A stretch of 64,000 nt of DNA, from assembly GCF_013752535.1 (NCBI RefSeq), contig NZ_CP058348.1, positions 1,612,001 to 1,676,000 of the forward strand, in the 5' to 3' direction. Origin of the DNA: Bdellovibrio sp. KM01 (GTDB lineage: Bacteria > Bdellovibrionota > Bdellovibrionia > Bdellovibrionales > Bdellovibrionaceae). Positions within the stretch are counted from its first letter, which is position 1; each line of letters starts with the position of its first letter. This document shows, in pieces, positions 36,131 through 46,243 of the stretch. The position numbers and the translations under genes are program-made. The notes under the pieces are model-generated. The model was given only the letters and a program-made list of their open reading frames with translations, made no database searches and was not told where the DNA came from.

Positions 36131-37264
36131 ATGACTGCGTCTATTTACAAAAAACTTCTTTTGGATCCACGCCGTCTTAATAACGGCCATCGTGTTCTCT
36201 CGGCGGTGGACGTGGAGCAGGATTTGCATCTTTTGCTTTGTGCGCTGGAGAGCGCTTACCCCGCAAAATGGATTATGCGTCCTGAGCAGTGGGCGGAGGT
36301 TCTTCAAAAAATAAAAGCGGTTCAGTTAGGGGCGAGCGTATACAATGATGTATTCGGTTCTGTTCTTGCGGATATTCTTTGGCAGATTCCCGATGGCCAT
36401 TTGGCCGTAAAACTTGACGGTCAAATCCTGGGCAAAGAGTTTCACCGACAAACAAGGCAGCCCACGACGGGTCGCAATCTTAACGATTCCACTTCATGCA
36501 CAGCGTGGAAAATTGAACAGAGAAGGACCGCGAAGGGCACTGTTTCAATTCTTGCAATTTCCCATTTTCCGCCCGCCTCGGATTCTCAGTGGTTGGGATT
36601 TTCTGAAGCTGTTTGTAGGACCTTGGATTCATCTGCTGTTATCGTCGACTTGCGCGGAAATAGGGGTGGCGATGATGCCAAAGGCTTCGAGCTCGCTTCG
36701 ATTCTTCTGGGGCGAGAGCTGGAGATGGATTGGGTCCGTGAAGTTGCGTGCGAGACGGCGGAGTCTTTAGCTCTTCAGATAAATACTTACGAGCTGATTA
36801 TTTGGAACAACTATGATTCTAAAGATAGAGTTGCTCCTGTCGAGCTAACGAAACATCTTGAATCATTAAAAAGTAAAGCGAGTGTGCTGGCGATCAATCC
36901 ATTGGGTGACGGAAAAGTTGTTGTTGAGCAGATAGTGGGAGATGCATCTGAAACTTCATTGGCATTCAATAAAAAGATTTTCGTTTTGGTCGACGCCGTG
37001 ACGGCTTCAAGTGGCGAGTGGACGGCGCTTTATTTAAAACGGCATCCGAATACAGTGATTGTTGGCGAGAATACTCATGGTATGATTCACTTCGGGAACT
37101 CGGGTTCGCTTTATTTGCCACAGAGTGGTCTGAGCATAACGTTGTGTATGAAAATCAATGAGCTGATGGATGGGCGCTTTTTTGAAAAAACGGGGATTAG
37201 TCCCGATATTCATGTCTCGAATAAAGATTCTCTCGGCCATGTTTTGGATTTGGGTGTGGAATGA
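36131..37264 (+). CDS. S41 family (tail-specific) peptidase-like protein
   Basis: 377 aa, no signal peptide seen. C-terminal half fits the S41 core: VIVDLRGNRGGD, VLVDAVTASSGEWTAL (Ser nucleophile in TASSGE), VIVGENTHGMIHFGNSG and the ending GISPDIHVS. There is no PDZ domain. The N-terminal 130 residues carry the helical lead-in. Related enzymes cut substrate C-terminal tails. It overlaps the CPBP protease gene (ATGA), so the two proteases are coupled. Their placement between Cys-rich copies 2 and 3 suggests processing of those proteins (inference). Confidence 0.8.
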   Translation: MTASIYKKLLLDPRRLNNGHRVLSAVDVEQDLHLLLCALESAYPAKWIMRPEQWAEVLQKIKAVQLGASVYNDVFGSVLADILWQIPDGHLAVKLDGQILGKEFHRQTRQPTTGRNLNDSTSCTAWKIEQRRTAKGTVSILAISHFPPASDSQWLGFSEAVCRTLDSSAVIVDLRGNRGGDDAKGFELASILLGRELEMDWVREVACETAESLALQINTYELIIWNNYDSKDRVAPVELTKHLESLKSKASVLAINPLGDGKVVVEQIVGDASETSLAFNKKIFVLVDAVTASSGEWTALYLKRHPNTVIVGENTHGMIHFGNSGSLYLPQSGLSITLCMKINELMDGRFFEKTGISPDIHVSNKDSLGHVLDLGVE

Positions 37265-38028
37265 CTATTAAAAACTTTATTTACGGTTTTTGGCTTATTG
37301 CCTATACCGCACTCTCTTATTTCTTCTTTGTAGAGGGCGATTATAAAGTATCGTTATACGGTTGGCTGGGGCTGATGGTTTTGGTTACAACAGTAAAGCC
37401 TTTGCGGGAACATGCAGTTTTTTTGTTTGTGGTGGGCGCTTGTTTTGCAGTGGTGAATCTGATTCACCGCTTTGTTCCTTGGCTGGGTTGGCCTCTTGAT
37501 TTTTATTTGGCTGCCATTGTTGGTTTTTTGATTTTGCGCTTTGGTTTCCGTAAGCCCACGGAAAAGCTGAAATGGTCGTTTTCATTTTCAAAGGCGGAGT
37601 TGCTTTCGATTTTACTAATCAATATTCCCTCCGTGGCTATTTTGATTTGGTATTATCAAGCTCACCCGGAAGTGGCTGAGATGTGGCCGAAACTTTATCT
37701 GCCATGGTGGTCTTTGCCGTTTGTGGTTTTGTTGATTGCGGCAATGAATGGTTTGCGCGAAGAGATTTTCTATCGCGGGTTATTACAGCCAGCATCCTCG
37801 AAAAATTCACCCATCTGGTATGTCATTGGCCTGCAAGCAGTACTGTTTGGATTCTTGCACTTTGCGGGATCATTTCCTCAGGGCTGGCTGGGGGTTGGAA
37901 TGACCGCGGTCTGGGGCGCGGCCATCGCTATTCAGTACCAAATTTTTAAGTCGATTTCGCTTTCTTGGGTTACACATGCGATAGCCGATGCAATCATGTT
38001 CAGTATTATCCTTTACGTGCGGACGTGA
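37261..38028 (+). CDS. CPBP family intramembrane metalloprotease
   Basis: 255 aa, about seven to eight transmembrane segments. CPBP/CAAX protease motifs are intact: motif 1 LREEIFYRG (EExxxR), motif 2 FGFLH (FxxxH), motif 3 THAIAD (HxxxD). Bacterial members are linked to peptide maturation, bacteriocin immunity or signalling. Start overlaps the S41 gene by 4 nt. Confidence 0.87.
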   Translation: MTIKNFIYGFWLIAYTALSYFFFVEGDYKVSLYGWLGLMVLVTTVKPLREHAVFLFVVGACFAVVNLIHRFVPWLGWPLDFYLAAIVGFLILRFGFRKPTEKLKWSFSFSKAELLSILLINIPSVAILIWYYQAHPEVAEMWPKLYLPWWSLPFVVLLIAAMNGLREEIFYRGLLQPASSKNSPIWYVIGLQAVLFGFLHFAGSFPQGWLGVGMTAVWGAAIAIQYQIFKSISLSWVTHAIADAIMFSIILYVRT

Positions 38029-38122
38029 CGCAAAAAATGAAGGATTACAGAATAAATGAGTGACAAGAACGGCGTGTCAGATCTTATTCTCTGTGAACTC
38101 AAAAAATATTTAGGAGGTCATT

Positions 38123-38488
38123 GTGAAGTTTTTGTCGACACTCGTGTTGATGGTCGCATTCCTTGGGTCTGCAGCCCATGCCTATGAAGGAACTATGCAT
38201 TTTGCTGCGGATGGTTCCGTAGTTATCAAGCCTTTGGCTGTGAAATGTACGCCAGATATCGCAGATCAGGACAATGCGCCTAGTTCTTGTGTGCCTACTT
38301 CAAAAGACTGTCCAGAGCATTACACATACTCAAGAAAATACTGCTGGGGCGGTTGGAAACGTGGATTCTATCACTGTGGATACGCTTGCAATCGTAAAGC
38401 TGAGTGTGAGTGGGGCCCCCATGGCGACTACAAGTGTGGTAACCCAGGCAGCGGCCACAATCATGGCAGCAACGCAGGTCGCGGTTAG
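38123..38488 (+). CDS. Secreted Cys-rich protein, CWGGWK family, single-module copy 3
   Basis: 121 aa from GTG 38123, which follows AGGAGG by 5 nt. Signal peptide (LVLMVAFLGSAAHAYEG), then one module: SCVPTSKDCPEHYTYSRK / YCWGGWKRGFYHCGYAC / CEWGPHGDYKCG, and a short Gly/His/Asn tail. It matches module 1 of copies 1 and 2, including the CxWxxHGDYxC ending. It has its own strong ribosome site, 94 nt after the CPBP gene. Ends 2 nt from the convergent RNA methyltransferase gene. Confidence 0.78.
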   Translation: MKFLSTLVLMVAFLGSAAHAYEGTMHFAADGSVVIKPLAVKCTPDIADQDNAPSSCVPTSKDCPEHYTYSRKYCWGGWKRGFYHCGYACNRKAECEWGPHGDYKCGNPGSGHNHGSNAGRG

Positions 38489-38490
38489 TT

Positions 38491-39249
38491 TTAAGAATGT
38501 TTCTGAGCGTAGCTAAATAGCGCGATGGACGCCGCCACAGTGGCGTTGAGAGATTCAACGCCGTCTGTGGGTACCGACAGACGATTAAGGCCTTTGATGC
38601 CGCTAAAGCCGGGGCCTTCTTCGCCAATCACCAGGCGCAAGTTTTTTGGCCAGTTGAACTTCGCAACATTTTCGCCCTTCATATCCAGAGCATAAAGATC
38701 GCTGTTCGTTTGGATGAGTTCCAAAAATTTACCAGCTTTGAATAAAGGAAGTTTCAATAGAGCTCCCGCTGAAGCTTTGATGGCTTTCGGATGATACGGG
38801 GAAGAGCTTTCTTCAGTCAGAATAATCTTACTAACTTTAAAAGCCACTGCGGAACGCGCTAAAGCGCCCAGATTGGAAGGATCTCCGAGGGGAGCGATAA
38901 CTTCCAAGCCTTCTACTTTTGCGGCAGCATTCAAAGGCTCAATTACTTTTGGCTCCAAGACCAAAAGATTGAAGTGAGTACCCACGACGTCCACTTCGTT
39001 AAACATTGCTTTCGGAAGTTTATAAACAGGGATGCGCTGAGTTTTTGAAACGGCGTGAGTTAACGTCACGGATTTCAAATCTTCATGCACGATTTCGGCT
39101 TTGATTTTATAATTTGGATTGACTAAGAATTCTTGAATCAGCTTTTCGCCCATCAAGATAAATTCACCGTGTTTTTTGATTCCACGTGACGAAGCTAAAT
39201 CCGTCCAGCGACGAAAGTGTTCGTTGGTTTTAGAAGAAATCTCGATCAT
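38491..39249 (-). CDS. TrmH/SpoU family RNA 2'-O-methyltransferase
   Basis: 252 aa. Start is ATG 39249, overlapping the rsmG stop (ATGA). SpoU motifs: 1 GDPSNLGALARSAVAF, 2 LVIGEEGPGF, 3 VPTDGVESLNATVAASIALF. The trefoil-knot fold uses S-adenosylmethionine to methylate ribose in rRNA or tRNA. The N-terminal part (NEHFRRWTDLASSRGIKKHGEF) is the substrate-binding domain. Target not decidable. Pairing with rsmG suggests an rRNA role. Confidence 0.85.
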   Translation of the reverse strand: MIEISSKTNEHFRRWTDLASSRGIKKHGEFILMGEKLIQEFLVNPNYKIKAEIVHEDLKSVTLTHAVSKTQRIPVYKLPKAMFNEVDVVGTHFNLLVLEPKVIEPLNAAAKVEGLEVIAPLGDPSNLGALARSAVAFKVSKIILTEESSSPYHPKAIKASAGALLKLPLFKAGKFLELIQTNSDLYALDMKGENVAKFNWPKNLRLVIGEEGPGFSGIKGLNRLSVPTDGVESLNATVAASIALFSYAQKHS

Positions 39250-40121
39250 TTGTAAACCGCCCAACGTTTTTTCTCTTCAGGGGAAAGTTCTTCAAATAAC
39301 ATTTCTTCGCCTTCGTCGTATTCCGGCAAAGCCATGTGTTTGATTTTTTCATAAACTACCATACGGCGTTCATGGGGAGTGTGAGGTAAAGAGTACGCTG
39401 TGTCTTCAACCAGTTTGAAATATTCAGACCAGTTTTCTTTCGCCATTTTGATTTCAGGGTCCACACCAGGGCCCTTCATGAAATACACGCGGCCACCGAT
39501 ATTCAGGCAGTTGATAACATTGCCCAAGGTGTTGCCGATATCTTCCACAGCGCGAGTGATCGCACCATTCACAGGGTACACGCAATGCTTGTTGATATTA
39601 CGACCCAGGATATCCAGTTTTGGAAGTTTCATTTCTGTGCGCACATGCTTCAGGAATTCCACACGGCGTTGCACGCCTTCGCCCAAAAGAATTTGTTCGT
39701 TCGGGTACATGATTTTAAGAGGAATGCCAGGGAAGCCCGGGCCCGTGCCGACATCCAAAAGCGGAAACTGAAGTTTAGTGTGCTTCATGATGATGATGGA
39801 GTCGATAAAGTGCTTAATCGCAATGTCTTTTAGTTTTAACAAACGCGTGAAGTTTTCTTTTTCTTGGTTGAGCATCAACAGGCGATAGAATTGTGCCAGC
39901 TGCATGCGCTGCTGATGGTTGACCAAATCGAAATCATGATTGCGAAAGATATCAGCCAAGCGATCGTTGGCTTCATTCACTTCAAAAATAGATTCTGGTT
40001 TTTTATGGCGTCCCTTTTGTTCAGAAGGAGCGGCGGCCGCAAACTTTGCGCCGATCGCTTGGGCGCGGGCTTCTTGGCGGGCTTTATAGGGACTGTAATT
40101 GGTTTTATTTTTATGTGCCAT
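39246..40121 (-). CDS. rsmG: 16S rRNA (guanine-N7) methyltransferase G
   Basis: 291 aa. SAM-binding motif LLDVGTGPGFPGIPLKI and the GidB-type KHFIDS, NPVNGAITRAVEDIG and VYFMKGP segments. Methylates G527 of 16S rRNA in E. coli numbering. It is longer than usual (about 210 aa) because of an N-terminal Lys/Gln-rich extension of about 60 residues. No good ribosome site is seen before ATG 40121. In many genomes it is next to mnmG, but not here. Confidence 0.8.
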   Translation of the reverse strand: MAHKNKTNYSPYKARQEARAQAIGAKFAAAAPSEQKGRHKKPESIFEVNEANDRLADIFRNHDFDLVNHQQRMQLAQFYRLLMLNQEKENFTRLLKLKDIAIKHFIDSIIIMKHTKLQFPLLDVGTGPGFPGIPLKIMYPNEQILLGEGVQRRVEFLKHVRTEMKLPKLDILGRNINKHCVYPVNGAITRAVEDIGNTLGNVINCLNIGGRVYFMKGPGVDPEIKMAKENWSEYFKLVEDTAYSLPHTPHERRMVVYEKIKHMALPEYDEGEEMLFEELSPEEKKRWAVYK

Positions 40122-40314
40122 GCAGGGTCGCAGTTATACCCCTTTTTCCCATAAGATAGAAGGACTTAGCTGGTTTTATGGGGAATTCATAGGGGAGAGG
40201 AAAACTCCCCTGTAAAAAGCCCCTGGCGGCTCGGCGATTTGTCGTCAAATTAGACACTATTGAGGGGTGGCAATGCTTTTTCCGGCTTAATAATAAATGC
40301 TACCCCGTCGTCAA

Positions 40315-40339
40315 TATGAGGTTCATGATGAACCTATAT
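40315..40339 (+). promoter_or_regulatory. inverted repeat upstream of atoE (operator candidate)
   Basis: AGGTTCA (40319-40325) TGA TGAACCT (40329-40335), extended by ATAT on both sides with one extra base on the left. It lies 21 nt before the atoE start and could bind a dimeric regulator. Confidence 0.45.
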
Positions 40340-40356
40340 TTTGAGGGGATTCATCT

Positions 40357-41787
40357 ATGGCAAAAGCAAACGACATCTCTAAAACCAGTCATCTGGAAAA
40401 AATGGCCTCTGGGGTAACGAATTGGGCAGAAAAGTGGTTTCCAGATTCTTATATTTTCGCGGTCCTTGCCATTGTCGTCGTAAGCCTGGGGGCTTTTGTG
40501 GCTGGGGTTTCCCCTAAAGCCGTGGCCACTTCCTTTGGGGATGGCTATTGGAGTTTGATCCCTTTCACGATGCAAATGGCGATCGTAACTATTTCTGGAT
40601 ACATCGTGGCGTCATCGCCTCCCGCGGGAAAACTGATCAATAGGCTGGCAAAACTTCCTAAGACGGAACGGCAGGCGGTGGCTTATGTGGCCTTCTTTAC
40701 GATCTTAGCCTCTCTTTTAAATTGGGCGTTCAGTTTAGTATTTGGTGGCCTTTATGTCAGAGCGATCGCTCGTCGCAAGGATTTACGTGTCGATTATCGT
40801 GCGGCAGGGGCCGCGGGATATTTGGGCTTGGGAGCGACTTGGGCCTTGGGGCTTAGTTCTTCGGCAGCACAGTTGCAGGCCAATGTTGATAGTATTCCGA
40901 AATCATTGCTGCCAATTACCGGTGTGATTCCTTTTGCGGAAACGATCTTTTTGCCGCAGTCCCTGATTATGTTGGCAGTGCTCTTGATCGTATCGGTCGT
41001 AATTGCATACTTGTCAGCGCCAACTCGCGAGCGCGCGGTGACGGCGCAGGATCTGGGGATCGATGTGCAAGATGACGTCGAGAAATCCATCGCTCCACCG
41101 AAACAGCCCGGTGAATGGTTGGAGTATTCTCCGATTCTTACAATCTTAGTTGTGGCTTTGGGCTTTTGGTGGCTCGCGCAGGAATTTGCAAATAAAGATG
41201 TGATCCTCGCGATCTCAAATCTGAATACGTACAACTTTTTATTCCTGATGCTGGGCATGCTGTTGACCTGGAGACCGAAACGCTTTTTGCATTCGGTGGC
41301 AAAGTCAGTTCCTTCGGTGGCGGGTATTTTGATTCAGTTCCCGCTGTACGGAAGTATCGCTTATATTCTGACCAAGGCACCGGGTGCTGATGGTCAGACG
41401 TTGTCACATCATATTTCTAATTTCTTTGTTTCCATTTCTACCAAAGATACTTTTTCGGCGTTGATGGGTGTGTACTCGGCAATCCTGGGATTCTTTGTGC
41501 CCTCAGGTGGCGGTAAGTGGATCATTGAAGCACCTTACCTGATGCAGGCTGCGAATGAGCTTAAAGTGCATTTGGGTTGGACGGTGATGGTTTACAATGC
41601 GGCCGAGGCTTTGCCGAATCTGATCAATCCGTTCTTTATGATGGCGCTACTTGGAGTGTTGGGGTTAAAAGCGCGCGATATCGTGGGTTACACTGTGACA
41701 CAGTTGGTGGTGCATGCCCCATTGGTGATATTCATGTTGTGGGCGCTCGGGGAGACATTGACCTATCATCCGCCGATGATTCCTTAA
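40357..41787 (+). CDS. atoE: Short-chain fatty acid transporter, AtoE family
   Basis: 476-aa polytopic permease with about twelve hydrophobic segments. Typical AtoE features: the N-terminal WAEKWFPDSYIFAVLAIVVV, PFTMQMAIVTISGYIVASSP, NWAFSLVFGG and the conserved PSGGGKWIIEAPYL. Predicted to import short-chain fatty acids such as butyrate or acetoacetate. A monocistronic unit with a bidirectional terminator; the upstream dyad suggests specific control. There are no ato-pathway enzymes next to it. Confidence 0.87.
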   Translation: MAKANDISKTSHLEKMASGVTNWAEKWFPDSYIFAVLAIVVVSLGAFVAGVSPKAVATSFGDGYWSLIPFTMQMAIVTISGYIVASSPPAGKLINRLAKLPKTERQAVAYVAFFTILASLLNWAFSLVFGGLYVRAIARRKDLRVDYRAAGAAGYLGLGATWALGLSSSAAQLQANVDSIPKSLLPITGVIPFAETIFLPQSLIMLAVLLIVSVVIAYLSAPTRERAVTAQDLGIDVQDDVEKSIAPPKQPGEWLEYSPILTILVVALGFWWLAQEFANKDVILAISNLNTYNFLFLMLGMLLTWRPKRFLHSVAKSVPSVAGILIQFPLYGSIAYILTKAPGADGQTLSHHISNFFVSISTKDTFSALMGVYSAILGFFVPSGGGKWIIEAPYLMQAANELKVHLGWTVMVYNAAEALPNLINPFFMMALLGVLGLKARDIVGYTVTQLVVHAPLVIFMLWALGETLTYHPPMIP

Positions 41788-41791
41788 AAAG

Positions 41792-41820
41792 AAAAAGGCA
41801 GCTCAGAGGCTGCCTTTTTT
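41792..41820 (+). terminator. bidirectional terminator
   Basis: AAAAAGGCAGC (41792-41802) / GCTGCCTTTTT (41809-41819), A run on one side and T run on the other. It lies between convergent atoE and the gene ending at 41820. Confidence 0.8.
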
Positions 41821-42452
41821 TATTTTCCGTAAGGAGAGGATCCGCCTTCGGAGCTGACACCGCGGTAAACACGGCTGCCATCGGCGCGAGCTCTTTCATT
41901 ATAGGATTCTTTTTGTTTTGCCTTGGCTGCTGCGTAAGCAGCGTCACGTTGAGCTTTCAAGGCTTGCTCTTTCGCTTCACGAGTCCACTTGGCAATGTTG
42001 TTGCCGTCTTCGTTTAAACGATCCAGCTCTTTCAATGAGGCATCTCTTTTAGCTCTGTATTCGCCAGCCACTTTTTTATAGTGTTCAGCTTCGGCCTTAG
42101 AGAACTCCATTTGTTTTTGAGCTTTGGCTTTGCGCTCTTCGTTCATTTTGATTTGGCGTTGGTATTCTTTTACTTGCACAGTCAGCTGTTCTTTTTCAAC
42201 ACGTGTGCGTTGCGCTTCACGAGCCGCAGCGGCTTCCATGTTTTTTGCTTCTTGAGCAGACTTTAGCGCCTGCTGCTTCATTTGCTCTTTGCGAATCTTC
42301 TCACGAGCCAAGAAGTTCTTTTGTTCTTGGGCGTCGATCTTAGCTTCTTCTGATTGGCCCATGGACATTTCGGCTTCGATGTCGGCATCGAGTTGAGCAA
42401 AACTTTGGTGTGAATATGTCATCATCGCAAGAGCGATCAACAAGTACTTCAT
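41820..42452 (-). CDS. Exported coiled-coil protein, unknown function
   Basis: 210 aa from ATG 42452, chosen because GGGAG lies 5 nt upstream; ATG 42464 is also possible. Signal peptide KYLLIALAMMTYSHQSFA. Residues 30-180 are almost wholly charged Ala/Glu/Lys/Gln helix, predicted coiled coil (KEQMKQQALKSAQEAKNM, EERKAKAQKQMEFSKAEA). The tail (YNERARADGSRVYRGVSS) looks disordered. No recognised domain. Likely periplasmic, perhaps structural. Confidence 0.65.
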   Translation of the reverse strand: MKYLLIALAMMTYSHQSFAQLDADIEAEMSMGQSEEAKIDAQEQKNFLAREKIRKEQMKQQALKSAQEAKNMEAAAAREAQRTRVEKEQLTVQVKEYQRQIKMNEERKAKAQKQMEFSKAEAEHYKKVAGEYRAKRDASLKELDRLNEDGNNIAKWTREAKEQALKAQRDAAYAAAKAKQKESYNERARADGSRVYRGVSSEGGSSPYGK

Positions 42453-42697
42453 AAAAACTCCCATAGGAATTATATCGGCGTCGAGGGTACTCGACTGAAC
42501 GTCCTGAAGTCTGTTTCTCATGGTACAAATGCTCTTTTCCGAGGGGAAATCTCACTTCGATACAGGCCTCGACTCGTGGATTTTTCGGTGAATTTTGGGT
42601 GATTTGCTTAATTCCTTAGCAAGGCGCCATTGCTGCCATGAGCTAATTAGGGCCAAATCCTTGAATTTAGTGGGTTTTGGCGGGATATTTGGTGCCT

Positions 42698-43723
42698 ATG
42701 AGCACAAGCAAACTCGACTCCATCAAAGAAGCAGCGCTGGCGGCCTTCAAGGCAGCACCAGGCTCGAAGGAACTTTACGATCTCAAGGTTCAATACCTTG
42801 GGAAAAGTGGTTCATTGACTGAAATCATGAAAGAAATGGCTTCGTTGCCTAAAGAGGAAAAACCTCTTTTTGGTAAGAAGGTCAATGAAGTGAAAGCGGT
42901 TCTTGAAGCTGCTTACACAGAAGCAGAAGAAGCACTTAAAAAATCTGAGATCGGTGCAAAGATGGCAGCGGAAGAGCTGGATCTGACTTTGCCAAGTGCT
43001 TCTCGCGCCAAAGGCTCGCAACATCCTGTGAACATGGTGATCGAAGAGATCTTTACGATCATGTCGCGCTTGGGGTACTCCGTGCGCACAGGCCCGGTGA
43101 TCGAAAAAGATTACTATAACTTTGAAGCCTTGAATATTCCTGCAGATCATCCTGCTCGTGATATGCAAGATACTTTCTTTATCGATAAAACTCACGTGCT
43201 GAGAACTCACACCAGTCCTATCCAGATCCACACAATGGAAACTGAAAAACTTCCGTTGCGTGTGATCGGTACGGGCCCCGTGTTCCGTTGCGATAGCGAC
43301 ATCTCTCACTTGCCGAACTTCCATCAGATTGAAGCATTGTGCGTGGATGAGAAAGTTTCTATGGCGGACCTTAAAGGCACGATCAGTTTCTTCGTTCGTG
43401 AATACTTTGGTCCGGGCTTGAAAACTCGTTTCCGTCCCAGCTTTTTTCCCTTCACAGAACCTTCTGCCGAAGTGGATTGCTCGTGCCCAATTTGTAAGGG
43501 CAAAGGTTGCAGCTTGTGTAAGCAAACTGGTTGGATCGAAATCGGTGGCTGTGGATTGGTAAATCCAAAAGTTTTCCAAATGGCGAAAATTGAATATCCA
43601 AAATATCAAGGTTTCGCTTTCGGCTTTGGTGTTGAGCGTATGGCCATCATCAAGTACGGCATCGAAGACATCCGTTTGTTCCCTGAAAATGACGTTCGTT
43701 TCTTAAGGCAGTTTGTAAAATGA
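42698..43723 (+). CDS. pheS: Phenylalanyl-tRNA synthetase alpha subunit
   Basis: 341 aa. N-terminal coiled-coil arm for tRNA (first about 85 residues), then class II core: [14 protein letters not shown], motif 2 [17 protein letters not shown] and motif 3 [16 protein letters not shown] Cys cluster ([14 protein letters not shown]) near 256-269 is present, seen in many PheS and possibly metal-binding. In-frame TTG 42677 is an alternative start. Stop overlaps pheT by 4 nt. Confidence 0.95.
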   Translation: MSTSKLDSIKEAALAAFKAAPGSKELYDLKVQYLGKSGSLTEIMKEMASLPKEEKPLFGKKVNEVKAVLEAAYTEAEEALKKSEIGAKMAAEELDLTLPSASRAKGSQHPVNMVIEEIFTIMSRLGYSVRTGPVIEKDYYNFEALNIPADHPARDMQDTFFIDKTHVLRTHTSPIQIHTMETEKLPLRVIGTGPVFRCDSDISHLPNFHQIEALCVDEKVSMADLKGTISFFVREYFGPGLKTRFRPSFFPFTEPSAEVDCSCPICKGKGCSLCKQTGWIEIGGCGLVNPKVFQMAKIEYPKYQGFAFGFGVERMAIIKYGIEDIRLFPENDVRFLRQFVK

Positions 43724-46158
43724 AGATCAGTTTAAAATGGCTCCAAGAATATGTGGATGTGAAAGAGTTTTTCTCTAAACCAGAGGAACTTGCTGAAACG
43801 TTGACTCGCGCAGGTCTTGAGGTTGAAGAGATCACAAACCTGGCGAAAGATTTCAATCACGTGGTGATTGGTCACATCCTTGAAAAAGACAAACATCCGA
43901 ATGCTGACAAGCTTTCTTTGTGCCGTGTTTCTACGGGCGATGTGGTTCACCAGATCGTTTGCGGAGCGCAAAATCACAAAGCGGGTGACCGTGTGATCGT
44001 GGCTTTGCCAGGGGCTGTTTTGCCAGGCAATTTCGCAATCAAAAAATCTGCGGTTCGCGGTGTGGATTCTGCCGGCATGCTTTGCTCTTTAAAAGAGCTG
44101 GGCTTGGCGAAAGAATCAGACGGCATTGAAATTCTTCCTAGCGACGCGCCAATTGGTAAATCCTATGCTGAGTACGGCGGTTATGACGACATCACGTTCG
44201 AATTGAAGGTGACTCCCAACCGTGCGGACTGCTTGAGTCACTTTGGTTTGGCTCGTGAAGTGGCTTGTTTGCTGTCGAAAGAATTGAAAGCACCCAAAGC
44301 AGAACCTAAATTGGGAACTAAATCTTCTAAGAGCGAAATCGCTTTGGAAGTGAAAGCCTTTGATCTTTGCCCTCGTTACACGGCACGTGTGATCAAAGGG
44401 GTTAAAGTAGGTCCATCTCCAGCCTGGTTGAAACACCGTTTGGAATCCGTGGGTATGAACTCGATCAATAACATCGTCGACGTAACAAACTTCGTGATGA
44501 TGGAGTTGGGTCAGCCGCTTCATGCTTTCGATGCTAAATTCATCGGTGGCAAAAAAGTGATTGTAGATCGTGCAACAGCGGGTGAGAAATTCACAACACT
44601 GGATGGCACTGAAAAAACTTTGACGGGTGATGAATTGACGATCCGTGATGGCTCCCATCCAATGTGTTTGGCGGGTGTTATCGGTGGCAAGAACTCTGGC
44701 GTATCTGAAGTGACGACGGAAGTATTCTTGGAATCGGCATACTTTGTTCCCATGAGTGCGCGTAAAACATCTCGTACTCACGGCGTGGATACAGATTCTG
44801 CTTACCGCTTTTCTCGCGGTGTGGATCCAGACGGGGCTTTGCGTGGTTTGAACCGAGCGACAGCTTTGATCTTGGAAGTCGCTGGTGGCGAAGCTTACGC
44901 TGATCACCATGATTTCTATCCAAATCCAGTTAAGAAGAATCCAATTTCTATCACAGTGAAAACTGTTTCGGATCGCTTGGGGTACACAGCTATTGAGGCG
45001 CAATTCGTGGATTACATGAAGCGCCTGGGCTGCGGAATTGAAAAAAATGGCGAGACTTTCAAAGTTTTGCCTCCCACATTCCGTTTCGACCTAGAGCAGG
45101 ACATGGACTTGGTTGAAGAGTACGCGCGCTTGAATGGTTACGACCATATTCCTGAAGCATTGCCAGTCTTCACAAATCCACCGGCACACCACGATAAAGG
45201 TTTCTTGCTAAATAAATCAGTCAGCGAACTGGTGCGTGCGGATGGTTTCCAACAAGCGTTCAATTTTGCTTTTGTTGGTTCCAAAGCTGAAAAAGCTTTC
45301 TTGGGCGATGTTTCGACAATGAAAGCTGCTGGCCTAAATGCCACGGCGAAAGAAATTCGCATCATGAATCCACTCAATGAAGAGATGGATGTGATGAGAT
45401 CTTCTTTGAGTTTTGGTTTGTTCAGAAATCTTACGACGAACTTCCATTATGGCAACATGATGGGTCGTTTGTTTGAAATCGGTAGCACGTTCTTTACCGG
45501 TGATGATGGTTCTTACGGTGAAAACCCCCGTTTGGGTTTTGCTTTGTGGGGCCGCAATGAAAACCTTTGGAATAAATCTTTGGATTATCCAATCGTGTTT
45601 GAATTGAAAGCGACGGTTGAGACTCTTTTGAAATCTTTGAATATTTCTTCTTATACTTGGGTGACTCCGGCTAACAAAGCCGAGGTTCCAGCTTTCATGC
45701 ACTCTGGTCAATTTGCTCAGTTGTTGGTGGAAGGTAAGAAGGTGGGCTTTATCGGAACTCTTCATCCAGTTTTGCTTGATGATGCTAAGATCCGTGTGCC
45801 AGCAGCGGTAGGCGAATTCGACCTGGATCAATTGTACAAAGGTCAGCCTCGTCCATTCCGTATTCAAAGTGTTTCTAAGTTCCAGGTTGTTGAACGTGAC
45901 TTTGCTTTCGTCATGCCAAAAGCATTGAAAGTGGGTGATGTTCTGAAAGATATCCGCAAAGCTGCGGGTGCGCTTCTTGTGAATGTAGACGTGTTTGATT
46001 TGTATGAAGGCGATAAAATGGAGGCGGGTAAGAAGTCCGTGGCCATTCGATTGTGGCTTCAAGACAAAAATGGCACACTGCAGGAGGAGCAGATCTCCGG
46101 AGTGACTTTGAGGGTTCTAGAGTCTTTGAAAAAGAATTTTGATCTTTCCGTGAGATAA
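43720..46158 (+). CDS. pheT: Phenylalanyl-tRNA synthetase beta subunit
   Basis: 812 aa. Domains in order: N-terminal EMAP-like tRNA-binding fold ([28 protein letters not shown]), B3/B4 editing region with [11 protein letters not shown]-type residues ([15 protein letters not shown]), the B5 domain, the class II-like core, and a C-terminal ferredoxin-fold anticodon-binding domain ([18 protein letters not shown]). Works as an alpha2-beta2 tetramer with PheS. Next gene ihfA, as in E. coli. Confidence 0.96.
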   Translation: MKISLKWLQEYVDVKEFFSKPEELAETLTRAGLEVEEITNLAKDFNHVVIGHILEKDKHPNADKLSLCRVSTGDVVHQIVCGAQNHKAGDRVIVALPGAVLPGNFAIKKSAVRGVDSAGMLCSLKELGLAKESDGIEILPSDAPIGKSYAEYGGYDDITFELKVTPNRADCLSHFGLAREVACLLSKELKAPKAEPKLGTKSSKSEIALEVKAFDLCPRYTARVIKGVKVGPSPAWLKHRLESVGMNSINNIVDVTNFVMMELGQPLHAFDAKFIGGKKVIVDRATAGEKFTTLDGTEKTLTGDELTIRDGSHPMCLAGVIGGKNSGVSEVTTEVFLESAYFVPMSARKTSRTHGVDTDSAYRFSRGVDPDGALRGLNRATALILEVAGGEAYADHHDFYPNPVKKNPISITVKTVSDRLGYTAIEAQFVDYMKRLGCGIEKNGETFKVLPPTFRFDLEQDMDLVEEYARLNGYDHIPEALPVFTNPPAHHDKGFLLNKSVSELVRADGFQQAFNFAFVGSKAEKAFLGDVSTMKAAGLNATAKEIRIMNPLNEEMDVMRSSLSFGLFRNLTTNFHYGNMMGRLFEIGSTFFTGDDGSYGENPRLGFALWGRNENLWNKSLDYPIVFELKATVETLLKSLNISSYTWVTPANKAEVPAFMHSGQFAQLLVEGKKVGFIGTLHPVLLDDAKIRVPAAVGEFDLDQLYKGQPRPFRIQSVSKFQVVERDFAFVMPKALKVGDVLKDIRKAAGALLVNVDVFDLYEGDKMEAGKKSVAIRLWLQDKNGTLQEEQISGVTLRVLESLKKNFDLSVR

Positions 46159-46243
46159 ATTCTTGATTGTTTTCAGATGCTTGTTACGCTTTAGTTAATT
46201 AAGCCCGCGAAGATATTCGCGGCAGGAAAAGTGAAGGATCACA

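Noticed and set aside
42453-42697. Phe-rich leader peptide attenuating pheST
   Set aside because: No short frame with a run of Phe codons and no terminator hairpin were visible in this spacer.
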